From Actinomycetes bacterium (lineage in GTDB: Bacteria > Actinomycetota > Actinomycetes > Actinomycetales > Cellulomonadaceae), in NCBI GenBank assembly GCA_023389545.1, contig JAEWEI010000437.1:1-6649 (forward strand): a stretch of DNA of 6,649 bases, read 5' to 3'. Positions 1-6,238 of the stretch are shown piece after piece. The first letter of the stretch is position 1. Each line of letters begins with the position of its first letter. The notes beneath the pieces are model-generated. The model searched no databases, was not told the DNA's origin, and saw only the letters and a list, made by a program, of their open reading frames with translations. A program made the translations under genes and the position numbers.

Positions 1-1
1 A

Positions 2-214
2 CTCGTCCGGTCGCTCGCTTTCACCGGCGGCGCACTGCTTGTCGGGATCGACCACGAAGGCAGGCCGGGCATCGCCTGGCGGGTCGGGCACGCGCGCGAG
101 CGCACCGTCGCGGCGGCGGCCGAGGCAGCCGGGTCCGCGAAGGAGCACGCAGCGGCGGCAGTCCGGGGCGCGCAGTCGACGGCGTCCCACGCCGCCCGCT
201 CGCTGCCGCGCTGA
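2..214 (+). CDS. DoxX-like family membrane protein, C-terminal fragment
   Basis: This is the 3' end of a gene that begins upstream of the window. The 70 visible residues are open from the first base and end at TGA 212-214. The fragment starts with a hydrophobic stretch (LAFTGGALLVGID) followed by GRPGIAWRVGHARER, a pattern I recognise from the end of actinobacterial DoxX-family proteins, where the last membrane helix is followed by a GRPxxAWR segment. After that comes a long Ala-rich, basic tail of about 40 residues, probably a cytoplasmic helix. DoxX-family genes are commonly found just upstream of aroA in Actinomycetota, which supports the call. The function of this branch is not established. 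The domain core lies outside the window, so the family call rests on the tail and the context only. Confidence 0.55.
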   Translation, partial: LVRSLAFTGGALLVGIDHEGRPGIAWRVGHARERTVAAAAEAAGSAKEHAAAAVRGAQSTASHAARSLPR

Positions 215-220
215 GCAGCG

Positions 221-243
221 GTCGGCCGCGCTGGTCGGCCGAC
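221..243 (+). terminator. Terminator-like hairpin after the DoxX-like gene
   Basis: A perfect 8-bp stem (GTCGGCCG at 221-228, CGGCCGAC at 236-243) encloses a 7-nt loop, starting 7 nt after the DoxX-like stop. No T-tract follows, which is common for actinobacterial terminator candidates. It lies between that stop and the aroA -10 element, where a terminator would be expected. In DNA this GC-rich an 8-bp stem can arise by chance. Confidence 0.4.
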
Positions 244-275
244 GGACAGCCGGGCCGGTCGCGCGGCGGGCCGGA

Positions 276-281
276 TAGCCT
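276..281 (+). promoter_or_regulatory. -10 element of a leaderless aroA promoter
   Basis: TAGCCT fits the actinobacterial TAnnnT -10 consensus and ends 6 nt before the aroA ATG. Transcription would therefore start at or within a base or two of the start codon, giving a leaderless mRNA. No Shine-Dalgarno sequence precedes the ATG, which agrees. No good -35 hexamer is visible at the usual spacing. Confidence 0.6.
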
Positions 282-287
282 GGACGC

Positions 288-1595
288 ATGACTGCCTCGC
301 ACGATCTTGCGCCCGCCGCCGACCTTGTCGACGACGCGTGGGACGCGCCCACCGCCCGCGGCCCGCTCGACGCGACGGTCGAGGTGCCCGGCTCGAAGTC
401 CCTCACCAACCGGTACCTCGTCCTCGCCGCGCTGGCTGACTCCCCCGGCAGGCTGCGCGGCGCGCTGCGCTCGCGCGACACGCTCCTCATGGCGGAGGCG
501 CTGCGCAGCCTTGGTGTGCGCATCGAGGACGACGGGCAGGACTGGGTGGTCGACCCCGCCCGGCTCCACGGCTCCACGGACGTCGAGTGCGGCTTGGCCG
601 GCACGGTGATGCGCTTCGTGCCGTTGGTCGCCGCGCTGGCGAGCGGGCCCGTGCGGTTCGACGGTGACGAGGGCGCGCGCGTGCGCCCCATGGCGCCGGT
701 GGTCGACGCGCTGCGGTCGCTCGGAGTCCGAGTGGACGACCACGGGGTCCCCGGCTACCTGCCGTTCACAGTGGTGGGCGACGGCGCCGTGCAGGGCGGG
801 GACGTGGAGGTCGACGCCTCGGGCTCGAGCCAGTTCGTCTCCGGCCTCCTCCTGGCGGGCGCGAGGTTCCAGCGGGGGCTGACCCTGCGGCACGTGGGGG
901 CCACCCTGCCGAGCGTCCCGCACATCGAGATGACCGTGGCGCTGCTCCGCGACGCCGGGGTCGCCGTCGACGACTCGACCCCCGCGGTCTGGCGCGTCGA
1001 GCCCGGGACCATCGCGGGGCGGGATGTGCGCGTGGAGCCCGACCTGTCGAACGCGGCGCCGTTCCTCTGCGCCGCACTCGTCGCCGGCGGCGTCGTGCGG
1101 GTGCCCGGCTGGCCCGGATCGACCACGCAGCCCGGCGGGCTGCTGCCCGGGATCCTGGAGCAGATGGGCGCCGCCACCAGCCTGGACGGCGACGTGCTGA
1201 CGGTGCGCGGCAACGGCGTTGTGCGCGGCGTCGACCTCGACCTGCACGCCGCCGGGGAGATCTCGCCGACCATCGCGGCGCTCGCCGCCCTCGCCGACTC
1301 GCCCACCCGCCTGCGGGGCATCGCCCACCTGCGCGGTCACGAGACGGACCGGCTCGCGGCGCTGACCACGGAGATCAACCGGCTCGGCGGCCAGGTCGAG
1401 GAGACCGAGGACGGCCTCGCCATCACCCCGCGGCCCCTGCACGGCGGCACGGTGCGGACCTACGCCGACCACCGCATGGCCACTGCCGGCGCGCTGCTCG
1501 GGCTCGCGGTCCCCGACGTGCGCGTGCAGGACGTCGCCACCACGTCGAAGACGCTGCCCGATTTCGTCGGCATGTGGGAGGGGATGCTCGCATGA
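288..1595 (+). CDS. aroA: 3-phosphoshikimate 1-carboxyvinyltransferase (EPSP synthase)
   Basis: This cytoplasmic enzyme transfers the enolpyruvyl group of PEP to shikimate-3-phosphate, the sixth step of chorismate and aromatic amino acid synthesis. The 435-residue length is normal for the family. Visible motifs, in order: PGSKS at 34-38 with K37 and R42 for substrate binding; LAGTVMRF at 103-110; SSQF at 180-183; GEISPT with E324 at the position of the E. coli general base Asp313; HETDRL with E352 and R355; YADHRMA at 392-398; and K421 near the C-terminus. Where E. coli has NAGTAMRP, this protein has Leu for Asn and Phe for Pro, as I recall for other actinobacterial enzymes. The ATG at 288 is chosen because a TAnnnT -10 element ends 6 nt before it. 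rsgA follows after 37 nt and is probably cotranscribed. Recognition is firm. Confidence 0.96.
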   Translation: MTASHDLAPAADLVDDAWDAPTARGPLDATVEVPGSKSLTNRYLVLAALADSPGRLRGALRSRDTLLMAEALRSLGVRIEDDGQDWVVDPARLHGSTDVECGLAGTVMRFVPLVAALASGPVRFDGDEGARVRPMAPVVDALRSLGVRVDDHGVPGYLPFTVVGDGAVQGGDVEVDASGSSQFVSGLLLAGARFQRGLTLRHVGATLPSVPHIEMTVALLRDAGVAVDDSTPAVWRVEPGTIAGRDVRVEPDLSNAAPFLCAALVAGGVVRVPGWPGSTTQPGGLLPGILEQMGAATSLDGDVLTVRGNGVVRGVDLDLHAAGEISPTIAALAALADSPTRLRGIAHLRGHETDRLAALTTEINRLGGQVEETEDGLAITPRPLHGGTVRTYADHRMATAGALLGLAVPDVRVQDVATTSKTLPDFVGMWEGMLA

Positions 1596-1615
1596 GCGGA
1601 ACCGCGATCGTCCCC

Positions 1616-1623
1616 GGTGGAGG
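1616..1623 (+). promoter_or_regulatory. Shine-Dalgarno sequence of rsgA
   Basis: GGTGGAGG contains the strong core GGAGG and lies 9 nt before the GTG at 1633. It sets that GTG as the rsgA start and shows that rsgA is translated from a leadered message, unlike aroA and hisN. Confidence 0.7.
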
Positions 1624-1632
1624 CCGCTGAGC

Positions 1633-2721
1633 GTGGCACGCCGACCGCTCGACGAGTCTGACGTCCGCATCCGCCCCGGACGCCGCGGCTCACGGCCGCG
1701 CACCAAGACCCGCCCCGAGCACGCCGACGCCGAGTCGGCGCTCGTCACGGGCGTGGACCGCGGCCGGTACACGGTGCTGGTCGAGGCGGGAACCCCGCAG
1801 GAGCGGCGGGCCATCGCGATGAAGGCGCGCGAGCTCGGCCGTGACCGGGTGGTGCCCGGCGACCGCGTCGACCTGGTCGGCGACACGTCCGGCGCCGACG
1901 GGTCGCTGGCCCGCATCGTCCGGATCACCGAGCGCACCACAGTGCTGCGCCGCACCGCCGATGACACCGACCCGGTGGAGCGGGTCATCGTCGCCAATGC
2001 GGACCAGCTGGTGATCGTCACAGCCCTCGCGGACCCCGAGCCCCGCACCCGGATGATCGACCGCTGCGTCGCCGCGGCCTACGACGCTGGCATGGACGCG
2101 CTGCTCGCGCTCACCAAGGCCGACCTCGCCGACCCCGCGGAGCTCGTCGCGATGTACGAGCCCATCGGGGTCAAGGTGGTCGTCACCAGCCGCACCGACG
2201 GCGACATCCACGGGCTCGACGCGCTCCGCGAGGAGCTGGCCGGGCGCACGTCGGTGCTCGTCGGGCACTCCGGCGTCGGCAAGTCGACGCTCGTCAACGC
2301 ACTGGTGCCGGACGCGTACCGGGCGGTAGGCGTCGTCAACGACGTCACCGGCCGTGGCCGCCACACGTCCACGTCCGCCGTGGCGCTCCGGGTCCCCGAG
2401 CCGCCCGGGACGGCGGCCACCTGGGTCATCGACACGCCAGGCGTCCGCTCGTTCGGACTGGCCCATGTCACCCCCGAGAACCTGCTGGCCGCGTTCGCCG
2501 ACCTGTCCGAGGTGGCACAAGAGTGCCCGCGGGGGTGCACGCACACCGCGGACGCGCCCGACTGCGCCCTCGACGAGTGGGTCGCCGCAGCCCCCGACGA
2601 CACGGTGCGGGCGGCCCGCGCCGCACGGCTGGGCTCCTTCCGGCGCCTCCTAGCGAGCCGCACGGGGACCCTCGACGCCGATCGAGGCGCCGACGGTGGC
2701 GCCTCCAGCCCCACCCCGTGA
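1633..2721 (+). CDS. rsgA: Ribosome small subunit-dependent GTPase A
   Basis: RsgA (YjeQ) is a circularly permuted GTPase that binds the 30S subunit late in assembly and hydrolyses GTP to release itself and check the decoding centre. The 362 residues include an Arg-rich N-terminal tail (about 9-27), an OB-fold region (about 35-105), and G motifs in the permuted order: G4 TKAD at 161-164, G1 GHSGVGKST at 211-219, then G3 DTPG at 267-270. The C-terminal zinc site is C298, C302, H304 and C311. The tail after about 345 is low-complexity (Ala, Gly, Ser, Pro). The GTG start is preceded by GGTGGAGG at a 9-nt spacing and gives the N-terminus typical of actinobacterial RsgA. The 37-nt gap after aroA suggests cotranscription, and an 8-bp hairpin lies inside the last codons. 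Confidence 0.95.
   Translation: MARRPLDESDVRIRPGRRGSRPRTKTRPEHADAESALVTGVDRGRYTVLVEAGTPQERRAIAMKARELGRDRVVPGDRVDLVGDTSGADGSLARIVRITERTTVLRRTADDTDPVERVIVANADQLVIVTALADPEPRTRMIDRCVAAAYDAGMDALLALTKADLADPAELVAMYEPIGVKVVVTSRTDGDIHGLDALREELAGRTSVLVGHSGVGKSTLVNALVPDAYRAVGVVNDVTGRGRHTSTSAVALRVPEPPGTAATWVIDTPGVRSFGLAHVTPENLLAAFADLSEVAQECPRGCTHTADAPDCALDEWVAAAPDDTVRAARAARLGSFRRLLASRTGTLDADRGADGGASSPTP
2684..2705 (+). terminator. Hairpin inside the 3' end of rsgA
   Basis: A perfect 8-bp stem (GAGGCGCC at 2684-2691, GGCGCCTC at 2698-2705) has a 6-nt loop and ends 13 nt before the rsgA stop codon. There is no T-tract. It falls in the low-complexity tail of the protein, and the next gene, hisN, has its own -10 element, so it could act as a terminator or as a 3'-end stabiliser for the aroA-rsgA message. 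It could also be a product of the GC bias. Confidence 0.35.
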
Positions 2722-2776
2722 GCCTCCGCGCTGTCTCAGCAGCCCGGTCCAGGGCCGGCGGCGCCCCGCGTCCCGC

Positions 2777-2782
2777 TACGGT
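2777..2782 (+). promoter_or_regulatory. -10 element of a leaderless hisN promoter
   Basis: TACGGT fits TAnnnT and ends 6 nt before the hisN ATG, the same spacing as at aroA. No Shine-Dalgarno sequence is present between it and the ATG. No clear -35 box is visible. Confidence 0.6.
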
Positions 2783-2788
2783 GTGCCC

Positions 2789-3586
2789 ATGAGCCTGCGC
2801 CCCGGGTACGACGACGACCTGCGCCTCGCGCACGTGATGGCCGACCAGGTCGACTCCGTGACGATGTCGCGCTTCAAGGCGCTAGACCTGCGCGTGGAGA
2901 CCAAGCCCGACCTGACGCCGGTCTCCGACGCCGACCGGACCGCCGAGGAGGTCATCCGCACCCAGCTCAGCCGGGCACGCTCGCGCGACGCCGTGCACGG
3001 CGAGGAGATGGCCGACACCGGCCACGGGCCACGGCGCTGGGTGGTCGACCCGATCGACGGCACCAAGAACTTCGTCCGCGGCGTGCCCGTGTGGGCCACC
3101 CTCATCGCGCTGATCGACAACGACGAGGTCGTGGTCGGCGTGGTCAGCGCACCCGCCCTCGGGCGCCGCTGGTGGGCGGCGAAGGACTCGGGCGCCTGGA
3201 CGGGCCGCTCTCTCGCCGCAGCCAGCCGCATGCGGGTCTCCGCCGTCAGCGAGCTCAAGGACTCGTCGTTCTCCTACTCCAGCCTCAGCGGCTGGGAGGA
3301 ACAGGGCCGGCTCAACAGCTTCCTGGACCTGACCCGCACGGTGTGGCGCACGCGCGCCTACGGCGACTTCTGGTCGCACGTGCTCGTCGGCGAGGGCGCC
3401 GTGGACTTCTCGGCCGAGCCGGAGCTGGCGCTGCACGACATGGCGGCGCTGGTGCCGATCATCACCGAGGCCGGCGGCCGGTTCACGTCGATCGACGGTG
3501 TGCCGGGGCCGTTCGGCGGCTCAGCGCTCGTGTCGAACGGCCTGCTGCACGACGCCGCACTGGCGGCGCTGAGCCCGCAGGGCTGA
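2789..3586 (+). CDS. hisN: Histidinol-phosphatase, inositol monophosphatase type
   Basis: HisN removes phosphate from L-histidinol phosphate, the penultimate step of histidine synthesis. In Actinomycetota this is done by an inositol-monophosphatase-fold enzyme that needs metal ions. The 265-residue length is as expected. Metal-binding motifs are clear: GEEM at 71-74 (E72 or E73 as ligand), DPIDGTKNF from 87 with D87 and D90, and HDMAAL with D217. The start YDDDLRLAHVMAD is the usual HisN N-terminus. The frame stays open upstream to an ATG at 2696, but that would overlap rsgA; the ATG at 2789 has a -10 element 6 nt before it and fits the family. The close alternative, a general inositol-1-phosphatase, is less likely given the sequence and the aroA-rsgA neighbourhood. 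Confidence 0.9.
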   Translation: MSLRPGYDDDLRLAHVMADQVDSVTMSRFKALDLRVETKPDLTPVSDADRTAEEVIRTQLSRARSRDAVHGEEMADTGHGPRRWVVDPIDGTKNFVRGVPVWATLIALIDNDEVVVGVVSAPALGRRWWAAKDSGAWTGRSLAAASRMRVSAVSELKDSSFSYSSLSGWEEQGRLNSFLDLTRTVWRTRAYGDFWSHVLVGEGAVDFSAEPELALHDMAALVPIITEAGGRFTSIDGVPGPFGGSALVSNGLLHDAALAALSPQG

Positions 3587-3626
3587 CGGCCCGCACGGCT
3601 GACGGCCCGCGGAGCGCCGCTCAGCG
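3567..3626. terminator. Inverted repeat spanning convergent gene ends (possible two-way terminator)
   Basis: CGCTGAGC at 3567-3574 and CGCTCAGCG's core GCTCAGCG at 3619-3626 form a perfect 8-bp inverted repeat. It encloses both the hisN stop (3584-3586) and the 34-nt gap to the convergent DUF6912 gene, whose stop lies in the right arm. Inside is a smaller hairpin, AGCCC-gca-GGGCT at 3572-3584. There are no T-tracts. The 44-nt centre makes the outer stem uncertain. Confidence 0.3.
3581..3612. repeat. 16-bp tandem duplication over the hisN stop codon
   Basis: Two adjacent 16-bp units begin at 3581 and 3597 and are identical over their first 14 bases (GGCTGACGGCCCGC). The first unit holds the last hisN codon and its TGA, and the second copy lies in the intergenic gap. 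This looks like a small local duplication with no coding effect. Confidence 0.7.
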
Positions 3627-4088
3627 TGGGATGCCGCCGAGCTCGCTCACGTCGTACCAGAGCAGGTCGCGCTCGGCGAGGCGCTCGATCGCGGCCTCGT
3701 CGCCTGTGACGGCGAGGGCCAGGTCCGCGGCGGCGTCAGGCTCGTCCACATGCCCGCAGGCGACGTCCGCGAGCACGACCGGCCCGCGCAGCTCCACGAG
3801 GCTCGGCGCCACCCCGTCATCGACCACGGGCGCGACGTCGGAGTCGGGCACGTCGGCAGACAGCACCAAGCGGAGCTGGGGGGCGTGCGGCCGCCCGGCG
3901 ACGAGCAGCAGCGCGTCATCCGCCGCGGCCAGCTGCGCGGCGTACTCAAGCTCCTCCTCGTCCTCCTCGGGCAGCGCCGCGCGCAGCGCGGGGGTCACCG
4001 CGTGCACGCGTCGCGCGCCCAGCACTGGCTGCCCGCCGTCAGCAGGGCCGTCGAGCTCGTCCAGGGTCGCGGGGAGGTAGATACGCAC
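3621..4088 (-). CDS. DUF6912 family protein, function unknown
   Basis: The gene encodes a small acidic protein of 155 residues. I recognise the layout from an uncharacterised actinobacterial family: N-terminus MRIYLPATLDEL, then HAVTPALRAALPEEDEEELEYAAQ, and a C-terminal RDLLWYDVSELG. There is no signal peptide or membrane segment, so it is probably cytosolic. The family has no known function that I can name. The GTG start at 4088 gives the conserved N-terminus and is preceded by CACACT exactly 6 nt upstream, suggesting a leaderless message separate from the ATPase gene 26 nt away. It converges with hisN across a 34-nt gap. The family call is from recognition of the sequence pattern and should be confirmed with a profile search. 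Confidence 0.85.
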   Translation of the reverse strand: MRIYLPATLDELDGPADGGQPVLGARRVHAVTPALRAALPEEDEEELEYAAQLAAADDALLLVAGRPHAPQLRLVLSADVPDSDVAPVVDDGVAPSLVELRGPVVLADVACGHVDEPDAAADLALAVTGDEAAIERLAERDLLWYDVSELGGIPR

Positions 4089-4094
4089 CCCCTC

Positions 4095-4100
4095 AGTGTG
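4095..4100 (-). promoter_or_regulatory. Candidate -10 element of a leaderless DUF6912 promoter
   Basis: On the minus strand CACACT ends 6 nt before the GTG start. It keeps the A and T at positions 2 and 6 of TAnnnT but lacks the first T. The same hexamer at the same distance precedes the HTH gene, which raises confidence. The GAGGGG directly before the GTG is too close to serve as a normal ribosome binding site. Confidence 0.45.
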
Positions 4101-4106
4101 CCCGGA

Positions 4107-4136
4107 GGCGCGCCTCAGGCCTTCGCGAGGCGCGCC
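4107..4136 (-). terminator. 10-bp hairpin over the ATPase stop codon
   Basis: GGCGCGCCTC at 4107-4116 and GAGGCGCGCC at 4127-4136 form a perfect 10-bp stem with a 10-nt loop, the longest hairpin I found. The ATPase stop codon (4115-4117) lies at the edge of the stem. It stands just before the DUF6912 -10 candidate, so a terminator or attenuator role between the two genes fits. No T-tract follows. Confidence 0.5.
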
Positions 4137-5464
4137 GCGACCGCGAACGAGTCGGTCTCGTTCGTCGCCGTCTGGGCCTGCGCGCCGGGCGCGGAGGGCT
4201 TGCGCGGTGAGGTCGTCACCCGGGAGGCCAGCCCGGTGAGGGCCCGTCGGACCGGGGCGCCAGGCACGATCTCATGCAGGAGCCGCGCGTCCAGCAGCGC
4301 CGCGTCGAGGGCCGCGGGGTCGTCCGGGACCAGGTGCGGGTCGACGACGCCCGCATACCGGGCGAGCGCCTCCGCGATGGCCTCGCCCGGCCTCGGGCCT
4401 GCCACGCCGGGGCGCACCCGGTTGACGACGACGGTGCGCCTTCCCGCCACGCCCAGCTCGGCTAGCTCGCTGATCGAGCGCACGAGCCGTTGCACCCCGA
4501 TGGGGTCGGCTCCGCCGACGACCACCACCTCGTCGGCGTCGTGCAGCGCGGACAGCGTCGCCGCGTTGCGTCGGGGCGCGCGGGTGTCGTAGCTGAGCGC
4601 CTCGTCCTGCTCCACGCAGAATCCGCAGTCGACGACGGTCCAGTCGGTCAGTGCGCGTGCGACCGTCCACACGACGTCGAGCGACGTCCCGGGAAGCTCC
4701 GGCCACCGGTCGGGGCGGGAGATGCCGGACAGCACCCGCAGGCCGGGCGCGAGGAGCGGCGAGAGCCGGGCCAGCGCCTGCACGTCGAGGACGCCCTGGC
4801 CGGCGGCCCGGGCCGCCGCCGCGAGGCCGGGAGCCTCGTCGAGCAGCCCGACGGCCTGCGCCACGGTCCCGCCGTAGGTGTCGGCGTCGACCAGCAGCGC
4901 CGTGCGGCCCAGCACCGCGAGCTCGGCGGCGAGGTTCATCGCGACAGTGGTGCGCCCCGGAGCGCCCGCGGGCCCCCACACCGCGATGACGCGTCCCGGA
5001 TCCCTGGCGGGGCCTCCGTGCGCCCCCTCGGGCCCGGCAGGCTCGGGGGCCGACGCCGCGGGGCCGCCCCATCCGGGACGGTCGCCTCCGCCGACGCCGA
5101 TCGGCGCCTCGAGGACGGCGACCACGTCGCGCACCAGAGCCCCCGCGCCGGACGCGTCCTCGGGCGTGTCGACGACGAGGTCCACACCGCACGCCGTGAT
5201 CCGCTCGGCTGCCCACCCGGGGTCGGCCACTCCCACGACCCGCACACCGCAACGGTGCAGGGTCGCGACCGCCTCGCGGTCGAGCTGCGGCAGGTCTGCC
5301 GAGACCACAGCCACCCGGCCCAGCCCCGCTTCGGCGGCCGCGAGCAGCTCGGCGACGTCCGCGCAGCGCCTGGTCACGCTCAGCGCGCCCCCGGCGCCGT
5401 CCATCGCCTGCACGATCCGCGACTCCGCACTCCCCCGGACCGCGCACAGCACCCCGACGGCCAC
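4115..5464 (-). CDS. CpaE/TadZ-like MinD-family ATPase with altered P-loop
   Basis: The protein has 449 residues in two parts. Residues 1-120 look like a degenerate receiver domain: D57 sits after a beta strand (RVAVVSAD), but the acidic pair of true receivers is absent. A Gly/Pro/Ala-rich linker (about 123-157) leads to a ParA/MinD-type domain. Its P-loop reads GPAGAPGRTT (164-173), with R171 in place of the nucleotide-binding Lys and A166 in place of the signature Lys. DADTYGG at 193-199 and the Walker B-like WTVVDCG (D279) are intact. The nearest known relatives are CpaE/TadZ proteins, which localise Flp/Tad pilus machinery. The GTG at 5464 lies 2 nt after the SAF gene stop, so translation is probably coupled. 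The frame stays open upstream inside the SAF gene, but that part is a shadow. Its role is inferred, and ATP hydrolysis is uncertain. Confidence 0.85.
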   Translation of the reverse strand: MAVGVLCAVRGSAESRIVQAMDGAGGALSVTRRCADVAELLAAAEAGLGRVAVVSADLPQLDREAVATLHRCGVRVVGVADPGWAAERITACGVDLVVDTPEDASGAGALVRDVVAVLEAPIGVGGGDRPGWGGPAASAPEPAGPEGAHGGPARDPGRVIAVWGPAGAPGRTTVAMNLAAELAVLGRTALLVDADTYGGTVAQAVGLLDEAPGLAAAARAAGQGVLDVQALARLSPLLAPGLRVLSGISRPDRWPELPGTSLDVVWTVARALTDWTVVDCGFCVEQDEALSYDTRAPRRNAATLSALHDADEVVVVGGADPIGVQRLVRSISELAELGVAGRRTVVVNRVRPGVAGPRPGEAIAEALARYAGVVDPHLVPDDPAALDAALLDARLLHEIVPGAPVRRALTGLASRVTTSPRKPSAPGAQAQTATNETDSFAVAARLAKA

Positions 5465-5466
5465 CG

Positions 5467-6138
5467 TCAGCCCCCGGTCCCGGGGACGGGCATGATCTGC
5501 ACCGCGCCCTCGCCCGCGACTGCGGCGAGCACCGCCGACAGCTCGCCCTTCGGCACCAAGACCTGCACCACGCTCGAGCCGCCCGCGGTGAACGCGCCGT
5601 CCGGGCGCATGACCTCGGCGACCACCAGGCCCTCGGCCAGCGGCTTCGGCGGGCTGGGCGCCGCGGCCCCCTCGGCCCGCCGCGCGGAGTCGGGCACCAC
5701 CCACAGGTCGACCTGCGAGCCGACGACCACGTCCTGGGAGAGCCTCTGGTCCACGGGGATGGCGAGCGGCCGCACGTCCAACTCGTCGGCGGCGCCGACC
5801 GCCGAGCGCGGGATCAGCTCGCCTGCCTCCACGACTCGCACCGCCACCGCGCCGTCGGGAACCCCGTCGAGGACGGTGACGTACCGGTCCAGCTCGCCGG
5901 AGCCGAGGCGGACCTGCGCGACCCCCAACTGGTCGGCGGCGAGGGCGCTGCCGGGGGCGATCGTGCCCCGCGCGACGTAGACGTCGACGGTGCGCTGGGC
6001 GTCCTGCACCACCCACGAGCCGAGCGCGACGGAGCCGGCGACCATCGCGAGGCCGGCGAGCAGGCGCGGGTCCCGCCAGCCTGGCCTGCGCAACCGGCTC
6101 ACCGGCGGCGCCGGCAGCTCAAGCACCGACGTGTCCAT
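5467..6138 (-). CDS. SAF domain-containing membrane-anchored protein (CpaB/RcpC-like)
   Basis: The protein has 223 residues. A short cytoplasmic N-terminus ending in RLRRPGWRDPR is followed by one hydrophobic helix (about 25-44, LLAGLAMVAGSVALGSWVV), then a SAF domain (about 51-114) outside the membrane and a C-terminal region with LDVRPLAIPVDQ and VVVGSQVDLWVVP (about 118-146). SAF domains occur in FlgA and in CpaB/RcpC of Flp/Tad pili, where they are thought to act in the cell envelope. The ATG at 6138 is chosen because AAGGAG lies 5 nt before it and because it gives the usual N-terminus; the frame is open further upstream. It is first in an apparent operon with the ATPase gene. No secretin, pilin or TadA ATPase gene is in view, so a pilus role is only one possibility. 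Confidence 0.85.
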   Translation of the reverse strand: MDTSVLELPAPPVSRLRRPGWRDPRLLAGLAMVAGSVALGSWVVQDAQRTVDVYVARGTIAPGSALAADQLGVAQVRLGSGELDRYVTVLDGVPDGAVAVRVVEAGELIPRSAVGAADELDVRPLAIPVDQRLSQDVVVGSQVDLWVVPDSARRAEGAAAPSPPKPLAEGLVVAEVMRPDGAFTAGGSSVVQVLVPKGELSAVLAAVAGEGAVQIMPVPGTGG

Positions 6139-6143
6139 TCCGA

Positions 6144-6149
6144 CTCCTT
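6144..6149 (-). promoter_or_regulatory. Shine-Dalgarno sequence of the SAF gene
   Basis: AAGGAG on the minus strand lies 5 nt before the ATG at 6138. It decides this start over upstream in-frame ATG codons and shows that the SAF message has a leader. I see no convincing promoter for this gene: the divergent region contains no TAnnnT match on this strand. Confidence 0.65.
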
Positions 6150-6238
6150 GTCGTGGCTCCTGGTGGGTCGAGGAGCGCGATGCCCAGACGTGACGCGGCT
6201 CCGTTGAGATGCCCATCATGCCGACAAGCAAGAAGGAA

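Noticed and set aside
21..2048. 675-residue open frame on the minus strand opposite aroA and rsgA
   Set aside because: It is an antisense shadow caused by high GC: the opposite strand holds two clearly recognised genes, and this frame has Arg/Gly/Ala-rich, His-rich sequence with no domain pattern.
2696..2788. Longer hisN start at an in-frame ATG
   Set aside because: It would overlap rsgA and add a Pro/Arg-rich leader not seen in HisN, and the ATG at 2789 has a well-placed -10 element.
4490..5980. 496-residue open frame on the plus strand opposite the ATPase and SAF genes
   Set aside because: Low-complexity antisense translation across two real genes, with no recognisable motif and no ribosome binding site.
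5465..6016. Upstream in-frame extension of the ATPase frame
   Set aside because: This part overlaps the SAF gene in another frame and is Arg/Gly-rich. The GTG at 5464, 2 nt after the SAF stop, gives the natural N-terminus.
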